In this document: piece after piece, positions 43,532 to 52,092 of the stretch
Layout: every line of letters starts with the position of its first letter
Position numbering within the stretch: the first letter of the stretch is position 1
Origin: Hyphomicrobiaceae bacterium
GTDB taxonomy: Bacteria > Pseudomonadota > Alphaproteobacteria > Rhizobiales > Hyphomicrobiaceae
Assembly (NCBI GenBank): GCA_021730785.1
Contig: JAKFWF010000033.1
Location: forward strand, 20,834 to 84,833
DNA: 64,000 bases
Direction of reading: 5' to 3'
Notes under the pieces: generated by a model
What the model saw: the letters and a program-made list of their open reading frames with translations, nothing else
Told to the model about the DNA's origin: nothing
The model's database searches: none
Made by a program: the position numbers and the translations under genes

Positions 43532-44020
43532 TGCGGTTGCTTTGAAGGCCTTCTGCCGGTGGGACGATCGGCAAGGTCGGCGCCGTTCGCAGTCATTATA
43601 TCTTTCACTCAGACTGTCGCGAGTTGCGAGAGTTTATCCGTTCGTGGTGGCAGCAACGGCAACTCTCGTATCGTCATCGCACTGTTTCCATTGGCATGCC
43701 CCACCGCGGCTGACCGCCGCCGGCCGCGTCCGACGCGTCGAGGCTGAGCCCTGCGTGCTGACTGCACTCTGGTGCCGCCGAGTGTCAAGACCGCCGACTG
43801 CCGATCCATGGGCCGGCGGCACCTACCCTTCAATCGGCTGCCCTAACGTTCTGCATTGCGCCCGGTGCTGGCCACGTCGCGTGATGCGCATCGATGATGA
43901 ATAAATGGTTGTACGAGTGTGCACCGTGAACATGTGTGCCGCTTGCAGCGCCGACGTCATGCGGCGAATGGGGGGCGTTATACCCCCTCCTGCGCATGCT
44001 CGCGCATTACACCACTGTGC
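43532..44020. other. Gap upstream of tcuA and of a pump-gene remnant
   Basis: About 490 bp without a supported gene. It must contain the tcuA promoter. No further pieces of the CusA-like pump were recognised here, so the sequence left of 44021 is either unrelated or too decayed to read. Confidence 0.4.
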
Positions 44021-44323
44021 GTATGCTCGATCGTCCGTGGATCGCTCGAGCGCATGACGCCGGTGCTGATGATTGCGCTGGCGGCCGGCCTCGCCCTGGT
44101 GCCGTTGATGATCGGCGCCGGCGAGCCCGGCAAGGAACTGCCGCATCCGGTCGCCATCGTCATACTCGGTGGCCTGATCAGTGCCACACTGCTCGATGCG
44201 CTCTTGACGCCGATCCTGTTTCTGCAATTCGTTGTGCGTCCGTTGCGCCACTTGATCGATGCGCGCCGGGACGCCGTGTCTGGCGACGGCACGACAACGC
44301 CAGCCGCCGTTCATGCAAGTTAG
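44021..44323 (+). pseudogene. C-terminal remnant of a CusA/CzcA heavy-metal RND pump
   Basis: In frame, SIVRGSLERMTPVLMIALAA, GLALVPLMIGAGEPGKELPH and PVAIVILGGLISATLLDALL then TPILFL are unmistakably the last two membrane helices of a heavy-metal RND transporter of about 1040 residues. Only about 100 residues remain. The start codons available upstream give unrelated leader sequence, so this is a truncated gene end, not a functional small protein. The DUF305 gene follows 32 bp later; such proteins accompany copper systems. Confidence 0.85.
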
Positions 44324-44355
44324 CTCGTCCACAAGTCCACCTGGAGGATCACCCC

Positions 44356-44748
44356 ATGACCCACGCGATCTCAGCCCTTGCCATCGCCGTTCTCGTCGCG
44401 ACCATGGCGGTGCACGCAACCGCGCAGACCAAAGCGCCCGCCGCCCACGATCATTCCAATACGACCCACGCCACCCCGGCCGCGCGCGACACGGCCGCAA
44501 CCAAGGCGTTCAAGGCCGCCAATCACAAGATGCATGCTGAAATGAACATCCCCTTCACCGGGAATGCCGATATCGACTTCGTCAAGGGCATGATCCCGCA
44601 TCACAAGGGTGCCGTGGAAATGGCCAAGATCGTACTCGAACACGGCCGCGACCCCGCGCTGAAGAAGCTCGCCGCCGACATCATCAAGGCGCAGGACGAC
44701 GAGATTGCGTTCATGTCGGCGTGGCTCGCCAAAAATGCGCCGAAGTGA
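44356..44748 (+). CDS. Periplasmic DUF305-domain protein
   Basis: The 130-residue protein has a signal peptide (residues 1-23, ending ATAQ) and a histidine/methionine-containing DUF305 domain: AANHKMHAEMNIPFTGNADI, DFVKGMIPHHKGAVEMAKI and DDEIAFMSAWL. The MIPHH-GA-EMA motif is the family core, and members are often encoded with copper-handling proteins; metal binding through His and Met is likely. GGAGG lies 8 bp before ATG 44356. The neighbouring pump remnant suggests the gene survived from a copper-resistance cluster. Confidence 0.9.
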   Translation: MTHAISALAIAVLVATMAVHATAQTKAPAAHDHSNTTHATPAARDTAATKAFKAANHKMHAEMNIPFTGNADIDFVKGMIPHHKGAVEMAKIVLEHGRDPALKKLAADIIKAQDDEIAFMSAWLAKNAPK

Positions 44749-44778
44749 GCACCGCTAGACCTCGATCGGAGATCGCCC

Positions 44779-44898
44779 ATGCGTGCAACCCTCTTGGCTC
44801 TGGTCATGGTCGCGGCACAGGCTGGATTGCGCGACGTCGTGTCGATCCAGGAGAGCGGCCGCAAGCCGGCCCAGATCCACGTCACGCCAGCCGCGTGA
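44779..44898 (+). CDS. Possible 39-residue peptide after the DUF305 gene
   Basis: ATG 44779 has GGAG 8 bp upstream and opens a 39-codon frame, MRATLLALVMVAAQ then GLRDVVSIQESGRKPAQIHV. The N-terminus is hydrophobic like a short signal peptide. It lies 30 bp after the DUF305 stop on the same strand. It could be a real small exported peptide or the decayed start of a larger gene; no family is recognised. Confidence 0.3.
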   Translation: MRATLLALVMVAAQAGLRDVVSIQESGRKPAQIHVTPAA

Positions 44899-44953
44899 GA
44901 CCTGCGTCCGCATGACCACCGACCAGCAGCTCGGGCCGGCGTGATTGCTGCGG

Positions 44954-45334
44954 CTATTTCTTCTCCATCTCCGCATAAACATGGCGGGCGATGCGGAAGC
45001 ATTCGACGCCGGCCGGCATGCCGCAGTAGATCGCGATCTGGTGCAAGATCGCCTGCATTTCGTCCTGGGTGACGCCGTTGCGGATGGCGCCCCGGAAGTG
45101 CAATTCCCACTCTTCCATCCGGTTGAGGGCCGCGATCATCGTCAGGTTCATCATGGAGCGAGTCTTGGCCGAGATGCGCTCGTCGCCCCAGACGCCGCCC
45201 CAGCAGAACTCGTTCAGCATGTCCTGGAACGGCTTGTTGAACGCCGTCGCGCTCGCCATCGACTTGTCAACATACTCGGCGCCGAGCACCGCCTTGCGCT
45301 TCGCCAATCCCTTGTCCCACAGTGCCTTGTCCAT
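44954..45334 (-). CDS. Carboxymuconolactone decarboxylase (CMD) family protein
   Basis: The 126-residue helical protein starts MDKALWDKGLAKRKAVLGAEYV and has WGDERISAKTRSMMNLTMIAALNRMEEWELHF and GVTQDEMQAILHQIAIYCGMPAG. This is the layout of 4-carboxymuconolactone decarboxylase (PcaC) rather than of AhpD, since there is no CxxC pair. It may decarboxylate a lactone in aromatic degradation, in line with the neighbouring aromatic-acid genes, but many CMD proteins have other roles. AGGGAG precedes ATG 45334. Confidence 0.85.
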   Translation of the reverse strand: MDKALWDKGLAKRKAVLGAEYVDKSMASATAFNKPFQDMLNEFCWGGVWGDERISAKTRSMMNLTMIAALNRMEEWELHFRGAIRNGVTQDEMQAILHQIAIYCGMPAGVECFRIARHVYAEMEKK

Positions 45335-45496
45335 AAAGCGCTCCCTGTCGCGTGTTGAAGTGAGTGCGACAGTAGCGATTGATGTCAATTCGCGAAACCA
45401 CCGCGAGCGCACGGGTGGCAGCCACAAGTGGCAGTTGCCCCCCGATAGCTGAATGCGGCACTGATGCGGCCCACAGATCGCCCGCTGGAGATCCCT

Positions 45497-46630
45497 ATGA
45501 CCGCGCCCAGAATCGGCCCGTTGACCGGCACGCTCATCCTCGACTTCACGACCTTGTTGCCCGGACCGATGGCAACGCTGCTGCTCGCGGAGGCCGGTGC
45601 CGAGGTCTACAAGATCGAGCGGCCGGGGACGGGCGAGGACATGCGCGCCTTCGCGCCGGACTGGGGCCGCGACAGCGCCAATTTCGCACTCCTGAACCGG
45701 GGCAAGAAGAGCCTCGCGCTCGATCTAAAGAGCAAGGTGGATATCGCGCGGCTGCGATCGCTGCTGGCGCGATGCGACGTTATCGTCGAGCAGTTCCGGC
45801 CCGGCGTGATGGAGCGGCTCGGGCTTGGCTATGCCGACGTGCGGGCGATCAACCCGCGTGCCATCTATTGCTCGATCTCCGGTTACGGCCAAACCGGCCC
45901 GAAGCGCGAGGTGGCCGGCCACGATGTCAATTACATGGGCGATTCGGGCCTGCTGGCATTGAGCCTGGGCACCACGGCACAGCCGGTGCTGCCGCCGGCG
46001 CTCATCGCCGACATCGCGGGCGGCACCTATCCGGCGGTCGTGAACATCCTGCTCGCGTTGAAGGACCGTGAGCGCACGGGCACAGGCACGCACCTCGACA
46101 TCGCGATGGCAGATGGCGTGTTTGCGTTCACCTACTGGGCCATGGCGCAAGGGCAGGCAACCGGCGTCTGGCCCGGCAGCGGTGATGGCCTGCTGACGGG
46201 TGGCGGCCCGCGTTACCGGCTCTATCCGACCCGGGATGGCAGGTTCGCAGCGGTCGGCGCCATCGAGCAGAAGTTCTGGATCGCCTTCACTGCCGCGATC
46301 GGACTCGATGCGGCACTCGTCGAGGACACGCGTGATCCCACAGCGACGACGGCCGCCGTCGCTGCGATCATAGCCAGCCGCACCGCCGACCACTGGCGCC
46401 CGATCTTTGCCAGTGCCGACTGCTGCTGCACGATCGTCGCAACCCTGCAGGAAGCAATGGCGGACCCGCACTTCCAGGCGCGGGGGCTGTTCAGCGAACG
46501 CGTGCGCAACGAGGCGGGCGCCGAGATGACAGCCTTACCGGTGCCGATCGCAGCGCACTTGCGTCCAGCACTCGGTCAACCGTCCGGGGCGCCGCCACTT
46601 GGTGCTAACAACGCCGATCTCGACGCCTGA
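45497..46630 (+). CDS. CaiB/BaiF-family CoA transferase (or AMACR-like racemase)
   Basis: The 377-residue class III CoA-transferase-fold protein has LILDFTTLLPGPMATLLLAEAGAEV, NLNRGKKS-type FALLNRGKKSLALDL, VEQFRPGVMERLGLGY and AGHDVNYMGDSGLLAL with the conserved aspartate. The GHD-NY-SG-L stretch also resembles alpha-methylacyl-CoA racemases, so the reaction may be racemisation rather than CoA transfer. GGAG lies 6 bp before ATG 45497. It is convergent with the aminotransferase gene, whose stop abuts its own with no gap. Confidence 0.88.
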   Translation: MTAPRIGPLTGTLILDFTTLLPGPMATLLLAEAGAEVYKIERPGTGEDMRAFAPDWGRDSANFALLNRGKKSLALDLKSKVDIARLRSLLARCDVIVEQFRPGVMERLGLGYADVRAINPRAIYCSISGYGQTGPKREVAGHDVNYMGDSGLLALSLGTTAQPVLPPALIADIAGGTYPAVVNILLALKDRERTGTGTHLDIAMADGVFAFTYWAMAQGQATGVWPGSGDGLLTGGGPRYRLYPTRDGRFAAVGAIEQKFWIAFTAAIGLDAALVEDTRDPTATTAAVAAIIASRTADHWRPIFASADCCCTIVATLQEAMADPHFQARGLFSERVRNEAGAEMTALPVPIAAHLRPALGQPSGAPPLGANNADLDA

Positions 46631-48025
46631 TCAACTGCCGAGCTTGATGCCTAAATCCTTTTCGACCCAGTGGGCGGCGCGATCGAGCGCCTTGGTGAGG
46701 GCATCGAAGGCCTCATTGATCTCGTCCGCAGTGATCACCAGTGGTGGGCACATGGCGACCGAGTCGCCACCGACCGAGCGGCAGATGAGGCCCTCCTCCT
46801 GGGCGAAGGCGACCACCTTCGCGCCAACGCCCTGGCGGCCATCGAAGCTCTCCTTCGAACTCTTGTTCTTCACGAGTTCGAGCGCGCCGATCAGACCGAT
46901 GGCGCGCGATTCACCAACCAGCGGATGGTCTTTCAAGGTCTTCATGCGGGCCATGAACACCGGCGACACGGTCTGCACGTGACGGACGATGTTGATGCGC
47001 TGGTAGATCTCGATCGTCTTGTTGGCGACCGCGCAGGCGACGGGATGGCCCGAATAGGTGAAGCCATGTGCGAACACGCCGAGCTTTTTGCTCTCGTCGA
47101 CCAGCGCCTGGTACACCGGCTCGGACACGGTGATGGCCCCGAGCGGCACATAGGCCGACGTGATCGCCTTCGCCATCGTCACGGTGTCCGGGCGGATGTT
47201 GAACGTTTGCGAGCCCCACCAGTTGCCGGTGCGAGCGAAGCCGCAGATCACCTCGTCGGCGATGAAGGCGATGTCGTGGCGTGTGAGGACGGCCTGGACC
47301 TTTTCGAAGTAGGTGCGCGGTGGGATGATGACGCCACCGGCCCCTTGCACCGGCTCGGCGATGAAGGCTGCGATGGTTTCAGGATCTTCCTTGTGGATCA
47401 GATCCTCGAGATTTTTAGCAAGCCGGGTCGCGAACTCTTCTTCCGTCTCGCCTGGGTGCCCTGCACGCCAGTGGTGCGGAGCTTCCGCGTGCACGACCCG
47501 CGCCATCGGCAGATCGAAGTCGGTATGGAAGATCGGCAACCCGGTCAGGCTTGCCGACGCAATCGTGACGCCGTGATAGCCACGCATGCGGCCGATGATC
47601 TTCTTCTTGCGCGGTTTGCCGCGTGCGTTGTTGTAGTACCAGGCGAGCTTGATTTGGCTGTCGTTAGCTTCGCTGCCCGAGCTGGTGAAAAAAACCTTCG
47701 AGGTCGGCGCCGGTGAAATTTCCTTGATCTTTTCGGCGAGCGCGATGGCCGGCTCGTGGCTGCGGCCGCCAAACAGATGAGTGAACGACAACTTGCGCAT
47801 CTGATCGGCGGCAGCCTCGATCAGTTCCTGGTTGCCGTAGCCAAGGCCCGTGCACCACAAGCCGGCCAACCCCTCGATATAGCGCTTGCCCGTGGTGTCG
47901 TAGACATGGACGCCTTGGCCGCGCTCGAGCACCAGCGGGCCGCTGACGCGGTGGGTAGCGAGGTTTGTCGTTGGATGCAGAAGCGTTTCGACGTCGCGCG
48001 TCTCGAAGTTTGTCAACTGGCGCAT
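46631..48025 (-). CDS. Class III PLP-dependent aminotransferase (omega-transaminase type)
   Basis: The 464-residue enzyme shows DTTGKRYIEGLAGLWCTGLGYG, SGSEANDSQIKLAWYYN, RMRGYHGVTIASASLTG, the cofactor aspartate in FIADEVICGFARTG and the Schiff-base lysine in TMAKAITSAYVPLGA (about residue 285). The order and spacing match omega-amino acid:pyruvate or putrescine/GABA aminotransferases. The exact amine donor is not deducible. ATG 48025 with AGGAT upstream is chosen. It is a single gene on its strand. Confidence 0.92.
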   Translation of the reverse strand: MRQLTNFETRDVETLLHPTTNLATHRVSGPLVLERGQGVHVYDTTGKRYIEGLAGLWCTGLGYGNQELIEAAADQMRKLSFTHLFGGRSHEPAIALAEKIKEISPAPTSKVFFTSSGSEANDSQIKLAWYYNNARGKPRKKKIIGRMRGYHGVTIASASLTGLPIFHTDFDLPMARVVHAEAPHHWRAGHPGETEEEFATRLAKNLEDLIHKEDPETIAAFIAEPVQGAGGVIIPPRTYFEKVQAVLTRHDIAFIADEVICGFARTGNWWGSQTFNIRPDTVTMAKAITSAYVPLGAITVSEPVYQALVDESKKLGVFAHGFTYSGHPVACAVANKTIEIYQRINIVRHVQTVSPVFMARMKTLKDHPLVGESRAIGLIGALELVKNKSSKESFDGRQGVGAKVVAFAQEEGLICRSVGGDSVAMCPPLVITADEINEAFDALTKALDRAAHWVEKDLGIKLGS

Positions 48026-48192
48026 GGCAAGGTCATCCTGAAGGGTTGCCGCAATTTGCACATAACGTTAGCGCTGTTCTCAGCGCGTGGCAAAACGTGG
48101 ATCATACTCGCGTTTGTGCGTTCGCCAATGCTCGAATGTGATAGGTACGACGACGACTTCGAGCCCTTGATTCAACGACGCAAGCAGTCACC

Positions 48193-49179
48193 ATGGCGCT
48201 GAAACTGCCGGACGACAGGAAGGGCCTGAGCCGTTGGACGGTGCGTTTCGCCGTGTTTGCGTCCTGCCTGACCGGATTCGCATTGGTGTGCCATCGCTTG
48301 TTCGGCATGCCGACCCCGGTCGCCTTGAACACGGTCGCGGTGGCGCTAGGGATCGCAGCCCTGGCGCTGCTTACGGGGCTCGTGTCTGCGGTCCGCATCT
48401 GGCGGCTTGGCACCGGCGGCGGCCTCGCGACGTTGTTTGGCATGACGGCCGCGGCTGCCCTGCTCACTTGGCCGCTGGCGTTCCTGCCGATCGCACGCAA
48501 CCTGCCGCGCATCAATGACATCACCACCGATGTGCAGTCGCCGCCACGGTTCGCGGCCCTTGCCAAGGCGCGCCCGGTCAGCGCCAACAGCCTCACCTAT
48601 CCGGGCGCCGGGTTCTCGACCGCGCAGGCCAAGGCCTATCCCGACATCCGCACCTTCCAGGTCGACCGCTCGGCCCTCGAAACCTTCGATCTGGTGCTGT
48701 CGGCGCTCAATACCAAGACGATGAAGCTGAAGACCACCAGCGAGGAACCGCCCAAGGGGCGCTTTGGCCAACCAGGCACCATCGAACTCGTCGACCGCAC
48801 CTTCATCCTGGGCTTCGCCGACGACGTGGTGATCCGCGTCGACGGCGATGCCAAAACGTCGAAGATCGACATACGCTCGGTGTCGCGTTACGGCAGCCAC
48901 GACCTCGGTCGCAATGCCCAGCGTGTGCGCCGAATCCTGAAGGAAATCCAGGCGCAGGTGGAAGTGACCACTCCGACAGCGGACGGCTTGCGGCCCTATC
49001 GCTTGCGCGGCGGCCTCAGGGGCGCGCCGGTGCCGAAACGGCAGCCAACTGCCGATCAAACGTCGGCGGCCCGTCGCACCATACCAACCCCCGCGAAATC
49101 AGATGCTCCACGTGTGCCAACACTGAAAGGCAGGCAGCCGTCACAAGACGCGCGTCAAGGTCCTGGTACACGAGGCTGA
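48193..49179 (+). CDS. DUF1499-domain membrane protein
   Basis: The 328-residue protein has three hydrophobic helices in its first 105 residues (VRFAVFASCLTGFALVCHRL, TVAVALGIAALALLTGLVSA, MTAAAALLTWPLAFLPI). A DUF1499 domain follows (about 115-275: NDITTDVQSPPRFAAL, LVDRTFILGFADDVVIRV, DIRSVSRYGSHDLGRNAQRVRRIL). The function is unknown. The last 55 residues are low-complexity and lie over the 3' end of the convergent MBL-fold gene, a 164-bp overlap, so the tail has probably grown by loss of an earlier stop. Confidence 0.85.
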   Translation: MALKLPDDRKGLSRWTVRFAVFASCLTGFALVCHRLFGMPTPVALNTVAVALGIAALALLTGLVSAVRIWRLGTGGGLATLFGMTAAAALLTWPLAFLPIARNLPRINDITTDVQSPPRFAALAKARPVSANSLTYPGAGFSTAQAKAYPDIRTFQVDRSALETFDLVLSALNTKTMKLKTTSEEPPKGRFGQPGTIELVDRTFILGFADDVVIRVDGDAKTSKIDIRSVSRYGSHDLGRNAQRVRRILKEIQAQVEVTTPTADGLRPYRLRGGLRGAPVPKRQPTADQTSAARRTIPTPAKSDAPRVPTLKGRQPSQDARQGPGTRG

Positions 49180-49948
49180 CAATCGCGCGCACGGTGCTGG
49201 TGCCGTCACGAATGGCGCCGAGGATCGCTTGCTCACGCCAGGTGCGGTGCACGATGAAGGCGCGCACCACGCGGTCGGGATTATCGATCCGTCCGCCGTG
49301 GCCCGGCAGATAGATGTCATCGTTTGCTGCCCGTGCCAGCAGCCGGTCGAGGGACGCCATGTAATCGGCCATATTGCCCTCGGGCGGCGCAACCACGGTC
49401 GTGTTCCAGGCCATCACGTGGTCGCCGGAAAACAGCAGGCGGCGACCGGCTAGTGCAAAGCACAGGTGATCGGGTGCGTGGCCGGGCGTGAATACGGCCT
49501 CGAGATCCCAGCCGGGACCGCTGAGCCGGTCGCCGTGTTTCATCACGATGTCGGGGGCGAAATCCTGGTCGACGAACTCTGAGCCGGAGGGCGACAGGCG
49601 CGCATCGCCCGGTTTGAGTGCGGTGCGACCATAGCCGCAGGTCTTGGCACCGGTGGCGGCCCGCACCTTGGCCAGCCCGTCGGTGTGGTCGCGGTGGGTG
49701 TGGGTGATCAGCACGTGGCTGACCTTGCGGCCGGCAACCGTCCGCATGATGGCATCGAAGTGCGCCGGATCATCGGGTCCCGGATCGATCAGCGCCAGTT
49801 CGCTAGTGCCGACGATGTAGGTGTTGGTGCCCTTGAAAGTGAACGGGCTCGGGTTGTTGGCGACGAGCCGCACCACGCCCGGCGCCAGCGCCGCCGGCAC
49901 GCCGTACTCGAATTCCATGGTCTTCTTGAACGACAATTCGGCGGCCAC
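49016..49948 (-). CDS. MBL-fold metallo-hydrolase (LACTB2-like)
   Basis: The 310-residue binuclear zinc hydrolase has the family opening FEYGVPAALAPGVVRLVANNPSPFTFKGTNTYIVG, the metal motif LITHTHRDHTDGLA (about residue 83), FTPGHAPDHLCFAL, LLFSGDHVMAW and YLPGHGG, and a winged-helix-like C-terminus. The substrate is unknown; LACTB2 relatives act on RNA or thioesters. The start GTG 49948 fits the longer N-terminus usual in alphaproteobacteria; ATG 49918 is the alternative. It overlaps the DUF1499 gene tail-to-tail. Confidence 0.9.
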   Translation of the reverse strand: MAAELSFKKTMEFEYGVPAALAPGVVRLVANNPSPFTFKGTNTYIVGTSELALIDPGPDDPAHFDAIMRTVAGRKVSHVLITHTHRDHTDGLAKVRAATGAKTCGYGRTALKPGDARLSPSGSEFVDQDFAPDIVMKHGDRLSGPGWDLEAVFTPGHAPDHLCFALAGRRLLFSGDHVMAWNTTVVAPPEGNMADYMASLDRLLARAANDDIYLPGHGGRIDNPDRVVRAFIVHRTWREQAILGAIRDGTSTVRAIVSLVYQDLDARLVTAACLSVLAHVEHLISRGLVWCDGPPTFDRQLAAVSAPARP

Positions 49949-50244
49949 GGGTGCAGATCTCTGCTGATGAACGGACGGGTAAGAGTTAGGCCAGCCGGTC
50001 GGCCAACGTAGTGCTTCCGATTGCTGCGGACCTTAACGCCTGCAGACTTGGAGTGGATCGATGATGCGCTACGGGATCGGGTCCGGCAACCGCTATGTTG
50101 CACGCCTTGCCGTCGATCTTCACGGTGTTGTGAAGACAGCCGGCCAAGAACTATTGGTCAATGTCGATCGGCCTGCTTAGTCTTGTATTGCAAAAGCCCG
50201 GTTCCCGGGCCAGTCAACAGTCCACCATGATAACGGGTGATGCC

Positions 50245-50769
50245 ATGCCTGCGCACATGAAACTTGCTGCTGGATCTGCCTTTCCGCGCGTGCCGTTTGC
50301 CACGGTTGCCGGCGGGACATTCGATTTCGATGCGGTGCAAGGTTGGCGCCTGCTGGTTGTCTATCGCGGCAAGCACTGCCCGCTATGCAAGGTCTACCTC
50401 AAGTCGCTGGACGGGATGCTCGAGGGCTTCCAGGAAGCCAGCGTCACGGTCGCGGCAGTGTCGGCTGATCCGATGGAGAAGGCCGCGGCTGACGTCGCGG
50501 AATTCGGCTGGCGGTTCCCGGTCGGCTACGGCTTGACCATCGACCAGATGCGCACGCTTGGACTCTATGTCTCCGAGCCGCGCTCAGCCCAGGAGACCGA
50601 TCGGCCGTTCGCAGAACCGGGCTTGTTCGTGCTCAACCCGCACGGCAAGATCCAGATCATCGATATCTCGAACGCGCCGTTTTCGCGCCCCGACCTCGCT
50701 GCCATCCTGCGTGGTATCAAGCTCATCAAGGAACGTGACTACCCTATTCGCGGGATGATGGCGGCCTGA
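50245..50769 (+). CDS. Peroxiredoxin-like (AhpC/TSA) protein
   Basis: The 174-residue thioredoxin-fold protein has VYRGKHCPLCKVYLKSLDGM, where CPLC holds the candidate peroxidatic cysteine (about residue 47). SVTVAAVSADPMEKAAADV and GLFVLNPHGKIQIIDIS follow, the usual redoxin order. The PLC spacing differs from the T-x-x-C of true Prx enzymes, so it may be an AhpC-like reductase of unknown substrate. ATG 50245 is used; the frame extends upstream without a ribosome site. It is followed 68 bp later by the DoxX-like gene on the same strand. Confidence 0.85.
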   Translation: MPAHMKLAAGSAFPRVPFATVAGGTFDFDAVQGWRLLVVYRGKHCPLCKVYLKSLDGMLEGFQEASVTVAAVSADPMEKAAADVAEFGWRFPVGYGLTIDQMRTLGLYVSEPRSAQETDRPFAEPGLFVLNPHGKIQIIDISNAPFSRPDLAAILRGIKLIKERDYPIRGMMAA

Positions 50770-50837
50770 TTGGCGATCGGCGCGCCGAGCGCGAGCGGTC
50801 GTGTCTGAATGTGAATGCAGCAATGGAAAGTGGCAAA

Positions 50838-51242
50838 ATGGAACGCGACTCGAAGCTCGAGGCTTCGCTGCTGGCTATCAGACTTTCGACGGCAGCGTTC
50901 CTGCTGGTGTGGGTGGCCGACAAGTTCGTCAACCCGAAACACGCCCAGGCAGTGCTCGGCGGATTTTACGCGATGAAGGACGCGTCGCCGACGCTCGTGC
51001 TCGGCCTTGGCATCGCGCAGCTGCTGCTTGTGCTGGCCTTCACCGTCGGCTGGCAGCGGTTCTGGACCTATGGTGCCGTGCTGGTCATGCACGGCATTAC
51101 GGTGGCAGTGAGCTGGTTCAAGATCATCCCGCCGTTCGGACCCTCGGCCAATCTTTTGTTCTGGGCTGGTGTACCGGTACTGGCGGCGATCTTCGCATTG
51201 TTCATGCTGCGCGATCGCGACCGCTTGCTGTCGGCGGGGTGA
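50838..51242 (+). CDS. DoxX-like four-helix membrane protein
   Basis: The 134-residue protein has four predicted helices: LLAIRLSTAAFLLVWVADKF, TLVLGLGIAQLLLVLAFTVG, WTYGAVLVMHGITVAVSWF and LLFWAGVPVLAAIFALFMLR. The opening helix with VWVADKFVNP and the overall size match DoxX/DoxD-like proteins, which are tied loosely to thiol redox or quinone chemistry. ATG 50838 has GGAAAGTGG a few bases upstream and is preferred over ATG 50823 or GTG 50811. Pairing with the peroxiredoxin-like gene suggests a small redox unit. Confidence 0.75.
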   Translation: MERDSKLEASLLAIRLSTAAFLLVWVADKFVNPKHAQAVLGGFYAMKDASPTLVLGLGIAQLLLVLAFTVGWQRFWTYGAVLVMHGITVAVSWFKIIPPFGPSANLLFWAGVPVLAAIFALFMLRDRDRLLSAG

Positions 51243-51264
51243 TCACGCCTTGCCAGACGCAGCC

Positions 51265-51639
51265 CTATAGCCGCTCCCACTCCAGCGTGCGGCGACCGTT
51301 GCGCAGCACGATGCGGTCGCCCTCGAACCGCACTGTGCGGACCTGCTCGCCGCCAACCCAACCCGGGTTCGACGAACCGTCGACGCGCGTGACCAAGGTG
51401 GTGCCGTCGAACTCGAACGTGCCGATGTAGGAGTTGTATTCGCGCGATGGCTGGCCAGACGGCAGTTCATCGCGGCCATCGCACAGCACGCACATCATGC
51501 GGCCGTTGCCCTCGAACGAGACGAGACCGTGCGGCACAGGTCCATAGGGCGCTGCGACCGGTTTGCCCGCATCGTCGACCGCGCTGGTGGCAACGAGCCG
51601 CCAGGTGCCGATCAGGGCGCTGATCGTATCGAAGTTCAC
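51265..51639 (-). CDS. Lipocalin-like domain protein
   Basis: The 124-residue protein begins MNFDTISALIGTWRLVATSAVDDAG and shows GLVSFEGNGRMMCVLCDGR, YNSYIGTFEFDG and the beta-strand end VRFEGDRIVLRNGRRTLEWERL. This is the short lipocalin-like (Lipocalin_5) family that often accompanies small-molecule metabolism. Its GTG start overlaps the thioesterase stop as GTGA, so it is co-translated with that gene. The ligand is unknown. Confidence 0.8.
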   Translation of the reverse strand: MNFDTISALIGTWRLVATSAVDDAGKPVAAPYGPVPHGLVSFEGNGRMMCVLCDGRDELPSGQPSREYNSYIGTFEFDGTTLVTRVDGSSNPGWVGGEQVRTVRFEGDRIVLRNGRRTLEWERL

Positions 51640-52079
51640 CGCGGCGCCTCCACCACCTTGCCGCCGATCAGCCGCATGCGGCCGCGCACATGGGCGACGA
51701 TGGTCGGCGCCGCATCGGGACCACGATCGATCCACAAGGTCACGTCGAGGATCGCGTTGCGGCCCTCGCGGTAGATCTCACGGGCCTCCGAGATCACCCG
51801 GTCGCCGACCTTGGGCGAGCTGAGCATCTCGATGGTCGCGCCGCCCGTCACCGCGCGCTCGTTCTGCGCGTTGCAGGTGAAGCCGAACGTCATGTCGGCC
51901 AGCGCGAAGATCATGCCGCCGTGCATGGTGTCGAAGGTGTTGGTCAGCTCCCGGCGCACGACGAGCGCGAACCTCGAGCGGCCCTTGACGGCCTCCAGCA
52001 CTTCAATTTGCAAATGCTGGAAGACCGCGTTGCGGCCGGCCATGTACGCGATCACTTCGCGCGGTGTCGGATCGGTCAC
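51636..52079 (-). CDS. PaaI-family hotdog-fold thioesterase
   Basis: The 147-residue hotdog protein has TNTFDTMHGGMIFALADMTFGFTCN with the HGG active-site motif and downstream aspartate, then AVTGGATIEMLSSPKVGDRVISEAREIYREGRNAILDV. This is the order of PaaI/YbgC-like acyl-CoA thioesterases. It may clear acyl-CoA by-products from the nearby CoA-dependent pathways. It starts with GTG and precedes the lipocalin-like gene with a 4-bp overlap; the dehydrogenase gene lies 13 bp upstream on the same strand. Confidence 0.88.
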   Translation of the reverse strand: MTDPTPREVIAYMAGRNAVFQHLQIEVLEAVKGRSRFALVVRRELTNTFDTMHGGMIFALADMTFGFTCNAQNERAVTGGATIEMLSSPKVGDRVISEAREIYREGRNAILDVTLWIDRGPDAAPTIVAHVRGRMRLIGGKVVEAPR

Positions 52080-52092
52080 GGACGACGCACCC

